A stretch of DNA of 64,000 bases from Roseibium album (GCF_001404515.1 NZ_CXWE01000002.1:372001-436000), one strand, 5' to 3'; positions 16,203-25,875 are shown, numbered from the stretch's first letter. Numbers and translations: made by a program. The notes: a model not told the origin generated them from the sequence alone.

Positions 16203-17702
16203 TCAGAGATCGAATTTGACGCCCTGTGCGAGCGGCAATTCCGCTGAGTAATTCACTGTCGACGTCTGGCGGCGCATGTAGCCTTTCCATGCATCGGAAC
16301 CGGATTCACGGCCGCCACCGGTTTCCTTCTCTCCACCAAAGGCCCCGCCAATCTCCGCACCCGACGGGCCGATATTGACATTGGCGATACCGCAATCTGA
16401 ACCTGTTGCCGACAGGAAGGTCTCCGCTTCGCGCATGTTGAGTGTGAAGATGCAGGACGACAGACCCTGGGGCACGTCATTTTGCAGATTGATCGCTTGC
16501 TCCAGATCCTCATACTCCATGACGTAAAGGATCGGGGCGAAGGTTTCCGTCTTCACAGTCTCGGTCTGACCGGGCATGTCGACAAGCGCCGGGGCAACAT
16601 ACGCACCGCCCGGCACGCCTGCAGTCACCGCATCACCTCCGTAAACGATACCGCCCTCGGACCTCGCCTTGTCGAGCGCTGCCTGCATGGCATCGCGCGA
16701 TGCGTCGTCGATCAGTGGTCCGATCAGCGTTCCTTCCGCGCGCGGGTCGCCAATCGGCAGGCTGCCATATGCTTTGGCCAGCTTGGTCACGAGATCGTCC
16801 TTGATCGATTTGTGAACGATCAGCCGGCGCAACGAGGTGCAGCGTTGTCCGGCCGTGCCAACGGCCGAAAAGACAATTGCGCGGACCGCCATTTCCAGAT
16901 CCGCGGAAGGTGCGACGATCATGGCATTGTTTCCGCCGAGCTCCAGAATCGGCCGGCCCCAGCGGGCGGAAACCTTTGGACCGACGATGCCACCCATACG
17001 GGTGGAACCCGTCGCTGACAGGATCGGAACGTCTTTTGACGTTACCAGGGCTTCACCGATGTCGGCACCACCGATTACAACCTGCATCAACCCCTCCGGC
17101 GCATCGGCACCGAAGCGGCTAACCGCCCTGTCGAAAATCTTCTTGCAGGCCAGCGCGGTGAGCGGCGTTTTCTCCGATGGTTTCCAGATGACCGGATTGC
17201 CGCACACAAGCGCAAGCGCCGCATTCCAGGACCAGACTGCAACAGGAAAGTTGAAAGCGGTGATGACACCGCAAGGCCCCATCGGGTGCCAGGTCTCCGA
17301 CATCTTGTGACCGGGACGCTCTGACGCGATGGTAAGGCCATAAAGCTGACGTGACAGACCAACGGCAAAGTCGCAGATATCAATCATCTCCTGGACTTCA
17401 CCAGCCCCTTCGGAGGTAATCTTTCCAGCTTCCAGCGTCACGAGGGCGCCGAGTTCGTCTTTTGCCGCCCGTAGTTCCTCACCCAGCAGACGAACCAGTT
17501 CGCCGCGCCGCGGCGCCGGCAGGACCCGCCACTTGCTGAATGCTGCTCGCGAGCGCGCAATCACGTGTTCCATATCTGCCGAAGGCGTTTCGGCCACCTT
17601 TGCAACTTCAGCTCCGTCGATCGGTGATCTGACCAGCAGACCACCGCCTGCAAGCTCGTTCTCGACAAATCCGAGCGCACTTAGAACCTGTGCGTGCTCC
17701 AT
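16203..17702 (-). CDS. ALDH7-type aldehyde dehydrogenase (piperideine-6-carboxylate / aminoadipate semialdehyde)
   Basis: NAD(P)-dependent aldehyde dehydrogenase of 499 residues. Catalytic residues are visible: N151 in AFNFP, E254 in ILELGGNN, and the nucleophile C288 in GTAGQRCTS. The ELGGNNA and GTAGQRCTSLRRL blocks match the antiquitin (ALDH7) group, which oxidises 2-aminoadipate 6-semialdehyde/piperideine-6-carboxylate to 2-aminoadipate. The gene lies 19 bases downstream of a lysine-dehydrogenase-like gene on the same strand, fitting the lysine 6-dehydrogenase route of lysine breakdown. General ALDH membership is certain; the specific substrate is inferred from subfamily and neighbour. 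Confidence 0.87.
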   Translation of the reverse strand: MEHAQVLSALGFVENELAGGGLLVRSPIDGAEVAKVAETPSADMEHVIARSRAAFSKWRVLPAPRRGELVRLLGEELRAAKDELGALVTLEAGKITSEGAGEVQEMIDICDFAVGLSRQLYGLTIASERPGHKMSETWHPMGPCGVITAFNFPVAVWSWNAALALVCGNPVIWKPSEKTPLTALACKKIFDRAVSRFGADAPEGLMQVVIGGADIGEALVTSKDVPILSATGSTRMGGIVGPKVSARWGRPILELGGNNAMIVAPSADLEMAVRAIVFSAVGTAGQRCTSLRRLIVHKSIKDDLVTKLAKAYGSLPIGDPRAEGTLIGPLIDDASRDAMQAALDKARSEGGIVYGGDAVTAGVPGGAYVAPALVDMPGQTETVKTETFAPILYVMEYEDLEQAINLQNDVPQGLSSCIFTLNMREAETFLSATGSDCGIANVNIGPSGAEIGGAFGGEKETGGGRESGSDAWKGYMRRQTSTVNYSAELPLAQGVKFDL

Positions 17703-17721
17703 GATTTTCTCCCTTCAGCGC

Positions 17722-18777
17722 TTATCTGTTGTAGCGAGCGCCGTTCTTCGTTTTCAAAAACGCTTCCAGCGGTACATCTTCCTGCTTCAGGAAACCCCGG
17801 GCAGGAAGTGTGCCGTCCCTCACCATCTCGATAATGGCGACGACCGAGGAAGCCGTTGTCCAGGCGATTGCAGTGCTTTCCTTGCCGGCAATTTCGACAG
17901 GCTTCAGGCCGCGCACGAATTCCTTGCGCTGCGTGCGCCCATCGACCTCGCCTTCCGCCGCGACGTGGATATAGACGATATCGTCACTGACGGGCGGCTT
18001 GGCGTTGACCAGGATCTCACCGGCTTCCTGTCGCCGGTCACGCATCAGAAGTTCGTGGAAAAAGAAGTTCATCAGCTGCACGTGGCCCGGATATCGCATG
18101 GTCTTGTAGTCCATGTTCGGAACCCGTTCGCGATAGGTTTCACACATGGTGCCAAGCCCGCCGGACGTGGTGAAGGCCTCGAGCTCTATGCCGCCGATGA
18201 CGATTTTCTCGATCCACTCCATCGGCGAAACCCACTTGATTTCGCCATCTTCAAGGACTTCGCAATCATTGAGATACTCGTTCACCACACCTTCGGGAGA
18301 CCAGTTGAAGGAATAACCCATCAGGCCCGTCGGATTCTGCGGCAGGGCACCGACGCGCATGCGGCAGGAACGGCACGAGTCAAAATCCTCGATCAGGCTG
18401 GCTCCCACGATTCCCACGAAGCCCGGCGCAAGGCCACACTGCGGTGCCATCAGTCCCTTTGAGGACTTGGCAAGTTCCATGATCGCCTTGGTGGTCGGCA
18501 CGTCCTCGGTCAGATCGAAATAATGCAGGCCCAGCTCATGCGCCGTACTTGCAACGCCGACATTGAGGAAATACGGCAGGCAGGACAGGACCGCGTCGAA
18601 CTCCGACAAGGCGTCCTTCAACCTGTCCAGATTGCCGACATCAACCTGTTTCGTTTCGAACGGCAAGGTGCTCATGACGTGGGTATCAAAACCCGTCACC
18701 GCAAAGCCGCTTTCATGAAGCAACTCGCTTGCAAGCGTACCGACCTTGCCTAGCCCGAGAACCGCTATCTTTTTCAT
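17722..18777 (-). CDS. Saccharopine-dehydrogenase-family protein, probably lysine 6-dehydrogenase
   Basis: NAD(P)-binding oxidoreductase of 351 residues. The N-terminal Rossmann motif is VLGLGKVGTLASELL, followed by the family segments DAVLSCLPYFLN and GLHYFDLTEDVP and the catalytic-domain start MAPQCGLAPGFVGIVG. The length fits lysine 6-dehydrogenase (about 350-385) rather than full saccharopine dehydrogenase. The expected reaction is oxidative deamination of L-lysine to allysine, which cyclises to piperideine-6-carboxylate, the substrate of the adjacent ALDH7-like enzyme. A LysR regulator is divergent, with a palindrome in between. A saccharopine-using activity cannot be excluded, but no lysine-ketoglutarate reductase is nearby. 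Confidence 0.82.
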   Translation of the reverse strand: MKKIAVLGLGKVGTLASELLHESGFAVTGFDTHVMSTLPFETKQVDVGNLDRLKDALSEFDAVLSCLPYFLNVGVASTAHELGLHYFDLTEDVPTTKAIMELAKSSKGLMAPQCGLAPGFVGIVGASLIEDFDSCRSCRMRVGALPQNPTGLMGYSFNWSPEGVVNEYLNDCEVLEDGEIKWVSPMEWIEKIVIGGIELEAFTTSGGLGTMCETYRERVPNMDYKTMRYPGHVQLMNFFFHELLMRDRRQEAGEILVNAKPPVSDDIVYIHVAAEGEVDGRTQRKEFVRGLKPVEIAGKESTAIAWTTASSVVAIIEMVRDGTLPARGFLKQEDVPLEAFLKTKNGARYNR

Positions 18778-18847
18778 GTGCGATTTTTCCCTGAAGAATT
18801 TCTCCGATCAGAATACTCGCCCTTGACCGGCACAAAAACACCTGAAA

Positions 18848-18869
18848 AATAGTTATATTCATGACTATT
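18848..18869. promoter_or_regulatory. Candidate LysR operator between the lysine genes and their regulator
   Basis: Inverted repeat AATAGT-N10-ACTATT in the 114-base AT-rich gap between the divergent lysine dehydrogenase and LysR genes. It has the spaced-dyad layout typical of LysR regulators and lies 71 bases upstream of the dehydrogenase start and 23 bases upstream of the regulator start. Confidence 0.5.
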
Positions 18870-18891
18870 ACTCATATCTTCGGATAATTTG

Positions 18892-19797
18892 ATGGAACGC
18901 GACATACCGATCCCCAGCATTTCGGTCCTCCGCTGCTTCGAGGCCGCCGCCAAACACCAGAGCTTCACCGCAGCCGCGGAAGAGCTCGGATTGACGCAGA
19001 GCGGCGTCAGCCGTCAGGTCAAGGAATTGGAGGACCAGATCGGTGCAACACTCTTTCGACGGGAAGGGCGGGGCATTCGGCTGACCCAGGCCGGCAGATC
19101 CCTGGCAGACGGCGTTTTCTCCGACCTTTCAAGATTGCGCAGAACGATCAGTCTGGCCGTCGCTGCGGGTGAGACCCAGGAGATCCTGACGATTGCGGCC
19201 CTGCCGACATTTGCAACCCGTTGGCTTGTGCCGCGCTTGAGGGACTTCAAGATCCGACGCCCCAATCTGGACCTCATGGTCTACAGCCGCTCCGAGCCGT
19301 TCGATCTCGTCGAACTGGGAATTGACGTGGCAATCCATTTTGGCGCCAACGACTGGCCCGGCGCGAAACTCAGTCCGTTGTGTCCGGAAGACCTGATTGT
19401 TGTCGCTGCACCTGCGCTGCTGGAAACACATCCGGTGGTAAGCAAGGCAGACATTCTGGATATGCCCTTGCTTCACATGACCTCCCGGGCGCATCTATGG
19501 AAGGCCTTTCAAAAAACGGTTCATGACGCGACCGCGCATGTTCAGACCGGCAGTTATTTCGACCAGTTTTCGCTCGTTATCTCGGCGGCGGCGAATGGAA
19601 TGGGCGCGGCCATTCTGCCGACATATCTGATCGAAACCGAACTCGCGTCTGGCGACCTTGTCAATCTGGCCTCCGTTCAGGACGGATCGGGTCACAACTA
19701 CTATCTTGCAACCCCGGCCGGCGAGCTCAGCCCGCCTGCTGCCGAGTTCCTGACCTGGATCCGCGGACAGGTCAGCCGGAGGGTCAGACCTCTCTAG
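18892..19797 (+). CDS. LysR-family transcription regulator
   Basis: Regulator of 301 residues. The N-terminal winged helix reads SISVLRCFEAAAKHQSF followed by AAEELGLTQSGVSRQVKELE, and residues about 95-295 form the effector-binding domain of the GcvA-like group. ATG 18892 is preferred over the adjoining TTG 18889. It is divergent from the lysine dehydrogenase/ALDH7 pair with a spaced dyad in between, so it most likely controls them. Lysine or an intermediate is the plausible effector (inference). The gene downstream on the same strand is more than 100 bases away and belongs to another operon. Confidence 0.88.
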   Translation: MERDIPIPSISVLRCFEAAAKHQSFTAAAEELGLTQSGVSRQVKELEDQIGATLFRREGRGIRLTQAGRSLADGVFSDLSRLRRTISLAVAAGETQEILTIAALPTFATRWLVPRLRDFKIRRPNLDLMVYSRSEPFDLVELGIDVAIHFGANDWPGAKLSPLCPEDLIVVAAPALLETHPVVSKADILDMPLLHMTSRAHLWKAFQKTVHDATAHVQTGSYFDQFSLVISAAANGMGAAILPTYLIETELASGDLVNLASVQDGSGHNYYLATPAGELSPPAAEFLTWIRGQVSRRVRPL

Positions 19798-19923
19798 GTG
19801 ACGCCTCGCTTCAACCTCGTCGGTAGAGGCAATGTGCATCCAGATATTTTAAGCTTAAAATTTCAGCCTTGAAACAAATTCGAAAACGTGTTTCGCTGTG
19901 AGCGTCGACATTGGGAGGAGCAA

Positions 19924-20013
19924 ATGAGGACTGTGTTGTTGAGGGATGACCCGAGCGGCCGTAACCTGACACGGCGCCTCACCGACAAAGTCGCAGGGAG
20001 CCTGGGTGCATGA
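19924..20013 (+). pseudogene. 29-codon ORF behind a strong ribosome binding site, possible gene remnant
   Basis: ATG 19924 is preceded by GGGAGGAGCAA, the strongest ribosome binding site in this region, and the frame ends at TGA 20011-20013 overlapping the next start (ATGA). The product starts MRTVLLRDDPSGRNLTRR and ends in AGSLGA; I recognise no family. A strong translation start at the head of an operon is expected before a full gene, so this could be the scar of a deleted first gene. It could also be a genuine short leader peptide or coupling ORF. Nothing in the 29 residues decides between these. Confidence 0.4.
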
Positions 20014-20753
20014 GCGTTTCAGGGCGTCACGCCGTCGTTACGGGTGGCGGAACAGGCGTCGGTGCGGCCTGCGCGCACTACCTTGCTGCAAAGGGTGCCC
20101 GCGTGACGATCCTTGGCCGGACAGAAGAAAACCTCGCCGCACAATCCCTTCCCTATCAGGTCTGCGACGTAACCAAAATCGATGATGTCGAACGCGCGTT
20201 CGGTGCAGCGCGCGAACTCGCAGGCCCGATCGAAATCGTCATTGCGAATGCGGGGGCTGCAGAAAGTGTCCCCTTTGCCAAAATGAAGCCGGATGTGCTT
20301 CAGGCCCTGCTGGCTGTCAATCTGATCGGTGTCTCCAATGTCTGGCAGGCCGCGCTTCCGGACATGAAATCATCAGGCGGGGGTCGCATGATTGCAATCG
20401 CTTCAACTGCCGGATTGCGGGGGTATCCATATGTGAGTGCCTATTGTGCTGCCAAGCATGCCGTCGTCGGCCTGACCCGGGCGCTCGGCAAGGAACTCGC
20501 CAAAACCGGAATTACCGTGAACGCGATCTGTCCAAGCTTCGTTGAAACACCCATGCTCGAACGCTCCATATCAAAAATAGTCGAAAAGACGGGCCTCAGT
20601 CGGGAGGACGCAGAAAACGCGCTTAAAGCCGACAATCCCCAGGGCCGCTTCATCCAAACGGACGAGGTTGCCGAGATGGCATACTGGCTTTGCACGAATG
20701 GAGCCCGGTCCGTCAACGGCCAGGCACTCAGTCTCGCGGGAGGTGAGTTGTGA
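20010..20753 (+). CDS. SDR-family dehydrogenase of an aryl-CoA degradation operon
   Basis: Short-chain dehydrogenase of 247 residues. It has the cofactor motif TGGGTGVG (11-18), NAG at 80-82, and the catalytic S132 with Y145-x3-K149 in SAYCAAK. It overlaps the upstream 29-codon ORF by four bases and the MarR gene downstream by four. In a CoA-thioester degradation operon with hydratase and acyl-CoA dehydrogenase it is best read as a 3-hydroxyacyl-CoA dehydrogenase. The substrate is inferred from the neighbours (2-aminobenzoyl-CoA-type route). Confidence 0.85.
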   Translation: MSVSGRHAVVTGGGTGVGAACAHYLAAKGARVTILGRTEENLAAQSLPYQVCDVTKIDDVERAFGAARELAGPIEIVIANAGAAESVPFAKMKPDVLQALLAVNLIGVSNVWQAALPDMKSSGGGRMIAIASTAGLRGYPYVSAYCAAKHAVVGLTRALGKELAKTGITVNAICPSFVETPMLERSISKIVEKTGLSREDAENALKADNPQGRFIQTDEVAEMAYWLCTNGARSVNGQALSLAGGEL

Positions 20754-21220
20754 CCTCGGACACGGAATCCCTTTCCAAGGCACGTTTGCGCGTCTGGTTG
20801 AAACTCCTGAAGACCGTAAACGGCATTGAAGGCGAAATCCGCCGAAACCTACGGGACGGTCACAGGACGACATTGCCGCGTTTCGACGTCATGTCCGCTC
20901 TCGCCAGGTTTCCCGACGGATTGAAAATGAGCGATCTCTCTTCATTCCTGAAGGTCTCGAACGGCAACGTGACCGGCATTGTCGACAAGCTGACGGAAGA
21001 AGAACTCGTTCAGCGGGTCCCGGTTCCCGGCGACAAGCGCGCTCAGATCGCCCGGTTGACATCGAAGGGCGAGGCCGAATTCGAAACGCTCGCCGGATAT
21101 CACGAAGGCTGGATCGACACGCTGCTGGATACGTTGGCGATGGAAGATCTCGAAACCCTTTCCGATACTCTCGAAAGAGTGCTCGCCCAAGGCACTGAAA
21201 AGGAGCGCGCGGATGCGTAG
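20750..21220 (+). CDS. MarR-family transcription regulator
   Basis: Regulator of 156 residues starting at GTG 20750 inside the preceding stop (GTGA overlap). The winged-helix core is visible in [24 protein letters not shown], then [13 protein letters not shown], then the wing [18 protein letters not shown]. MarR regulators of aromatic catabolism often respond to the aryl-CoA thioester. Its place inside the operon, between the dehydrogenase and the hydratase, suggests autoregulation of this pathway. The effector is inferred, and no operator was identified with confidence. Confidence 0.88.
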   Translation: MTSDTESLSKARLRVWLKLLKTVNGIEGEIRRNLRDGHRTTLPRFDVMSALARFPDGLKMSDLSSFLKVSNGNVTGIVDKLTEEELVQRVPVPGDKRAQIARLTSKGEAEFETLAGYHEGWIDTLLDTLAMEDLETLSDTLERVLAQGTEKERADA

Positions 21221-22013
21221 CGACGTCAAACATTTTCGCTGTGAAATCGCCGACGGAATCGCGCGAATAGCGCTCGACAGGCCGGAACGGAAAAATCCGC
21301 TCACCTTCGAAAGTTATGCAGAACTGCGCGACTGGTTTCGCGATCTTCACTATGCGGACGACGTGCATGCCGTGGTGATCATGCCCAATGGTGGCAACTT
21401 CAGTTCCGGTGGAGATGTCCATGACATCATAGGTCCGCTGACCCGCATGTCCATGAAGGAGCTCCTCGCCTTCACCCGTATGACGGGCGATCTGGTGAAA
21501 GCAATGCTTGGATGCGGAAAGCCGATCATTTCGGCCGTCGACGGAATCTGCGCAGGCGCCGGCGCCATCATGGCGATGGCGTCCGATCTGCGGATCGCGA
21601 CACCGGACGCCAAGGTCGCCTTCCTGTTCAACCGCGTGGGCCTTGCCGGCTGCGATATGGGGGCCTGCGCGATCCTTCCCAGGATCATAGGGCAGGGACG
21701 CGCCGCCGAACTTTTGTATCTCGGTCGCTCCATGAAGGCGGACGAAGGCCATGCCTGGGGTTTTTTCAATGCGGTGGTTGAAACGGGGGACCTTGAGGCG
21801 ACTGCCTTGAGCATGGCCGGACGTATTGCCTCCGGACCGACATTTGCAAATTCAATGACAAAGACGATGCTTGCCCAGGAATGGTCGATGAGCCTGGATC
21901 AGGCGATCGAGGCTGAAGCACAGGCCCAGGCGATCTGTATGCAGGGCAATGATTTCCGTAGAGCCTACGAGGCCTTTGCCGCGAAGGAAAAACCCGTTTT
22001 CGAGGGCGACTGA
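21213..22013 (+). CDS. Enoyl-CoA hydratase/isomerase family protein
   Basis: Crotonase-fold protein of 266 residues, overlapping the MarR gene by eight bases. The CoA and oxyanion-hole region is visible in [14 protein letters not shown] and the second part in [22 protein letters not shown]. The opening [15 protein letters not shown] is the classical crotonase N-terminus. It should hydrate or open an unsaturated CoA thioester in the pathway. The stop shares one base with the next start (TGATG), so it is tightly coupled to the acyl-CoA dehydrogenase. Confidence 0.87.
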   Translation: MRSDVKHFRCEIADGIARIALDRPERKNPLTFESYAELRDWFRDLHYADDVHAVVIMPNGGNFSSGGDVHDIIGPLTRMSMKELLAFTRMTGDLVKAMLGCGKPIISAVDGICAGAGAIMAMASDLRIATPDAKVAFLFNRVGLAGCDMGACAILPRIIGQGRAAELLYLGRSMKADEGHAWGFFNAVVETGDLEATALSMAGRIASGPTFANSMTKTMLAQEWSMSLDQAIEAEAQAQAICMQGNDFRRAYEAFAAKEKPVFEGD

Positions 22014-23161
22014 TGGCAGACAAGACCTTCCTTACCTGGCCGTTCCTCGACGACCGGCACCGCGCACTTGCAGCCGATCTGGAAACTTGGGCCGAGGCAA
22101 ATCTGGACCACCTTGATCACAGCGACACGGACACGGCCTGCAAACACCTGGTCGCCGACCTTGGTCATGCCGGATTTCTGCAACACACCGGGTCACCGGG
22201 TGGCACCCTGGATGTTCGCAGTCTCTGCCTGATCCGCGAAACGCTCGCGCGCCATGACGGGCTCGCTGATTTCTCATTTGCGATGCAAGGTCTCGGAACC
22301 GGCGCAATTTCCCTTTTCGGCACCGATGCACAAAAGCAAGAATGGCTTCCGCTCACGCGAAACGGAAAGGCGATTTCCGCGTTTGCCCTGACCGAACCGC
22401 AATCGGGGTCTGACGTCGCCAACTCGACCATGACCGCAGAAGATGACGGCGACGCCTATGTGCTGAACGGCGAAAAGACCTGGATCTCCAACGGCGGGAT
22501 CGCCGACATTTACACACTGTTCGCCCGAACAGGCGAAGCGCCCGGCGCAAAGGGGCTGTCTGCCTTTTTGGTGACACCGGATGTTTCAGGTTTCGAGGTC
22601 GTCGAGCGTCTGGAAACCATCGCACCGCACCCCCTGGCAACACTGCGTTTCACGGACTGCCGTATTGCCAAATCCAGCCTGATCGGCACACCGGGCGCGG
22701 GTTTCAGGATTGCCATGTCCGTACTGGATATCTTTCGCTCAACGGTCGCCGCCGCTGCGCTGGGGTTTGCCCGCCGGGCACTCGACGAGGCCCTGCACCG
22801 GGTAACGACCCGGAACATCCAGGGAGCTCCGCTTTTTGATCTTCAGCTTGTCCAGGGACATATCGCCGACATGGCGCTGGACATCGATGCCGCGGCTCTC
22901 CTGATCTACCGCGCTGCCTGGACCAAGGACAGTGGCGCACCAAGGGTCACGCGCGAGGCAGCCATGGCCAAGCTGTTCTCCACCGATCAGGCACAACAGG
23001 TGATCGACAAGGCGGTTCAGCTGCACGGCGGTGATGGTGTACGCTCGGGCACAACGGTCGAAAAACTGTATCGGGAGATCCGGGCCCTACGCATTTATGA
23101 AGGCGCCTCCGATGTTCAGAAAATCATAATTGCGCGTCAGACCTTGCAGCAAATCCTCTGA
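22013..23161 (+). CDS. Acyl-CoA dehydrogenase
   Basis: FAD enzyme of 382 residues. It shows [17 protein letters not shown] (substrate/FAD loop), [41 protein letters not shown] and the catalytic-glutamate region [11 protein letters not shown] near the C-terminus. It catalyses alpha-beta dehydrogenation of a CoA thioester. Coupled directly to the hydratase and part of the same operon as the aryl-CoA ligase, it probably works on a ring-derived acyl-CoA. The exact substrate cannot be told from sequence. Confidence 0.87.
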   Translation: MADKTFLTWPFLDDRHRALAADLETWAEANLDHLDHSDTDTACKHLVADLGHAGFLQHTGSPGGTLDVRSLCLIRETLARHDGLADFSFAMQGLGTGAISLFGTDAQKQEWLPLTRNGKAISAFALTEPQSGSDVANSTMTAEDDGDAYVLNGEKTWISNGGIADIYTLFARTGEAPGAKGLSAFLVTPDVSGFEVVERLETIAPHPLATLRFTDCRIAKSSLIGTPGAGFRIAMSVLDIFRSTVAAAALGFARRALDEALHRVTTRNIQGAPLFDLQLVQGHIADMALDIDAAALLIYRAAWTKDSGAPRVTREAAMAKLFSTDQAQQVIDKAVQLHGGDGVRSGTTVEKLYREIRALRIYEGASDVQKIIIARQTLQQIL

Positions 23162-23188
23162 ATTCGAAGCAGAAAGAGAGACAGGACC

Positions 23189-23641
23189 ATGACCAACAAA
23201 CTTGAAGGTGGAATTACTCCGAACGGTGAGGGTTTTGACGGCGTAGAACTCAACATTCTCGGCCAGACCTATTACCCCAAGGCATGGTGCGAAAGCACGT
23301 TCGCTTTTGAGACGAATTCCATGCCCGGTCAGTTCGTTCCTGTTCATATTCACCCGACCCAGGACGAATTTATTCTCGTCCAGGAAGGCGAACTCGACCT
23401 CAAGCTCGACGGGAAATGGACCAAGGCCCGGGCAGGTGATCTCGTGCGCATGCCGATGGGTGTTCCGCATGGCTATTTCAACAAGTCGGAAAGCCCGTGC
23501 CGCGCACTTTTCTGGGTGTCCCCGGCAGGCAAGCTCAAGGAACTTTTCGATGAGCTGCACGAGATGACGGATGTGGAAGCTGTCGTGCGTGTCTCGGCAG
23601 AACACGATGTGGACTTTCTCCCGCCGGAAGCCAACGACTAG
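23189..23641 (+). CDS. Cupin-domain protein
   Basis: Single-domain cupin of 150 residues. Cupin motif 1 is visible as PVHIHPTQDEFILVQEGEL with two histidines and a glutamate as metal ligands. Motif 2 ends in MPMGVPHGYFN with the third histidine. AGAGAG precedes ATG 23189. Similar small cupins accompany 2-aminobenzoate-type aryl-CoA operons, where their function is not established. It may be a metal-dependent dioxygenase-like or isomerase-like enzyme. Confidence 0.82.
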   Translation: MTNKLEGGITPNGEGFDGVELNILGQTYYPKAWCESTFAFETNSMPGQFVPVHIHPTQDEFILVQEGELDLKLDGKWTKARAGDLVRMPMGVPHGYFNKSESPCRALFWVSPAGKLKELFDELHEMTDVEAVVRVSAEHDVDFLPPEAND

Positions 23642-23754
23642 GCCAGGCACAGGAAGTCTCAACGTTTCAACAGCGCCGGAACCTCCCGATCCCAACCGAC
23701 CGGAAGCACAAGGTTCTGGCGCGACAGGCAGCCGACAAGGAGCACACATCGATC

Positions 23755-25383
23755 ATGGCCGGTGCACTCTCGCCTTCCGCGCATGTGGATACTTTCGCGC
23801 GCGACAACCTTCCGCCCGAAGACCAGTGGCCGGAATTTCTGCTCGATGGCTTTGACTATCCGGATCGGCTCAATTCAGCCGTCGAATTGACCGACAGGAT
23901 GGTTGAAAAGGGCTTCGGCGACCACACGGCGCTCATCGGCAACGGCAGGCGGCGGACCTACAAGGAACTTGCGGACTGGACCAACCGCCTGGCTCACGCT
24001 CTCACCGAAGACCTTGGTGTCAAGCCCGGAAACCGCGTTCTGATCCGATCCGCCAACAATCCCGCGATGGTTGCCTGCTGGCTGGCGGCGACCAAAGCCG
24101 GAGCCGTCGTCATCAATACCATGCCGATGCTGCGTGCAGGAGAGCTGTCCAAGATCGTCGACAAGGCGGAGGTCGAATTTGCCCTCTGCGATACACGTCT
24201 GATGGACGAACTCGTTGCCTGTGCCAAGACATCCGACTTTCTGAAGAAAGTCATCAGCTTTGACGGAACCTCCAATCACGACGCGGAACTGGATCGCCTG
24301 GCCCTGGAAAAGCCGGTCGGGTATGAAGCCGTTGCAACGGGAAGCGACGACGTGGCCCTGTTGGGCTTCACCTCAGGATCAACCGGAACGCCAAAAGCGA
24401 CCATGCATTTCCACAGGGACCTGCTGATCATCGCTGATGGCTATGCCAAGGAAGTTCTCGGCGTAACGCCCGACGACATCTTCATCGGCTCACCACCCCT
24501 CGCCTTCACATTCGGCCTTGGCGGTCTTGCCGTCTTTCCGCTGCGTTTCGGCGCAGCGGCAACGCTTCTGGAAAGCGCCACGCCGCCCAACATGATCGAG
24601 ATAATCCAGAAATACAAAGCAACGGTCTGTTTTACCGCGCCGACGGCCTACCGCGTCATGCTTCAGGCAATGGAGGACGGGGCGGATCTCTCGTCGCTGC
24701 GTGCCGCCGTTTCCGCAGGCGAGACCTTGCCGGCGCCCGTCTACGACGCCTGGATGCAAAAGACCGGCAAGCCGATGCTCGACGGTATCGGTGCAACGGA
24801 AATGTTGCATATTTTCGTTTCCAATCGCTTCGACGATCATAAACCAGCCTGTACCGGTAAGCCGGTGAGCGGTTACGAGGTCAGGGTTCTGGGTGCCGAC
24901 GGGGAACCTGTCGCGGCTGGAGAAACCGGACGCCTTGCCGTACGCGGCCCGACTGGCTGTCGCTACCTGGCAGACGCGCGGCAGCGAGATTATGTGGTCG
25001 ACGGCTGGAACATCACCGGCGACAGCTTTTCAATGAGCGAAGACGGCCATCTCCACTTTGCAGCCCGGAACGACGACATGATCATCTCTTCCGGTTACAA
25101 CATCGCCGGACCGGAAGTGGAGGCGGCCCTCCTGTCCCATCCGTCGGTTCAGGAGTGCGCTGTGATCGGCGTCCCTGACGAAAGCCGTGGTGCCATTGTG
25201 GAGGCACATGTGGTTTTGATCGACGGTGCTGATCCGACCGATGACACCCGCAAATCCTTGCAGGATCACGTGAAGGCGACCATTGCGCCCTACAAGTACC
25301 CCCGGTCGATCGTCTTCTCCGACATCTTGCCGAAAACCGAAACCGGAAAAATCCAGCGCTTCCGGCTAAGGCAGGAGCCTTAG
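23755..25383 (+). CDS. AMP-forming aryl-CoA ligase, 2-aminobenzoate-CoA ligase-like
   Basis: Adenylate-forming ligase of 542 residues. The phosphate-binding motif is FTSGSTGTPKATMHFHRDLL; the adenine/substrate motif around DGIGATEMLHIF and the C-terminal TETGKIQRFRLR with its catalytic lysine are intact. The TMHFHRDLL and GATEMLHIF blocks resemble 2-aminobenzoate-CoA ligases more than general acyl-CoA synthetases. It activates an aromatic acid to its CoA thioester as the first step of the operon's pathway. Anthranilate (from tryptophan/kynurenine) is the likely substrate, but salicylate or benzoate analogues remain possible. Confidence 0.83.
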   Translation: MAGALSPSAHVDTFARDNLPPEDQWPEFLLDGFDYPDRLNSAVELTDRMVEKGFGDHTALIGNGRRRTYKELADWTNRLAHALTEDLGVKPGNRVLIRSANNPAMVACWLAATKAGAVVINTMPMLRAGELSKIVDKAEVEFALCDTRLMDELVACAKTSDFLKKVISFDGTSNHDAELDRLALEKPVGYEAVATGSDDVALLGFTSGSTGTPKATMHFHRDLLIIADGYAKEVLGVTPDDIFIGSPPLAFTFGLGGLAVFPLRFGAAATLLESATPPNMIEIIQKYKATVCFTAPTAYRVMLQAMEDGADLSSLRAAVSAGETLPAPVYDAWMQKTGKPMLDGIGATEMLHIFVSNRFDDHKPACTGKPVSGYEVRVLGADGEPVAAGETGRLAVRGPTGCRYLADARQRDYVVDGWNITGDSFSMSEDGHLHFAARNDDMIISSGYNIAGPEVEAALLSHPSVQECAVIGVPDESRGAIVEAHVVLIDGADPTDDTRKSLQDHVKATIAPYKYPRSIVFSDILPKTETGKIQRFRLRQEP

Positions 25384-25479
25384 CGACAAGAACTCACAGG
25401 TGAAGCCGAGTTAGAGTTTCGCTGACGTTACCAGGGTCGCCTTGAACGGCAGAATATCAACCAGGGAATAACTTTCATC

Positions 25480-25875
25480 ATGCCATCGAAACTCATTCAG
25501 CCTGAGGGCTGGGCACCTGCCAGGGGATATGCAAACGGAATGCTGACCAGCGGGAAAACCCTGCATATCGGCGGGCAGATTGGCTGGACCAGGGACCAGG
25601 TATTCGAGTCCCGTGACTTCATTGGTCAGATGGAACAGACACTCGCGAATATCGCCGAAATCGTCAGGGAAGCCGGTGGAGAGGTCACGGATATTGTTCG
25701 GCTGACCTGGTTCATCACTGACAAGCGGGAATATCTCGCCCGCCAAAAGGAAGTCGGCCAGGCGTACCGGCGGGTCTTCGGCAGGCATTTTCCTGCCATG
25801 TCTGTCGTGGTGGTTGCCGGTCTGATCGAAGACGACGCACTGATCGAAATTGAGGCAACTGCACAGATCGATTGA
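25480..25875 (+). CDS. RidA/YjgF-family protein
   Basis: Small trimeric-type RidA-family protein of 131 residues, last gene of the aryl-CoA operon. The family core HIGGQIGWTRDQ, the central TLANIAEIVREAGGEVTDIV and the C-terminal IEIEATAQI are present. The position of the arginine that carries imine deaminase activity in archetypal RidA (PARS) reads PAMS here, so the classical enamine/imine hydrolase activity is doubtful. Such divergent members often occur in 2-aminobenzoate operons, where they may act on an imine-containing CoA intermediate (inference). It is convergent with the inositol genes, with only 13 bases between stops. Confidence 0.87.
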   Translation: MPSKLIQPEGWAPARGYANGMLTSGKTLHIGGQIGWTRDQVFESRDFIGQMEQTLANIAEIVREAGGEVTDIVRLTWFITDKREYLARQKEVGQAYRRVFGRHFPAMSVVVVAGLIEDDALIEIEATAQID

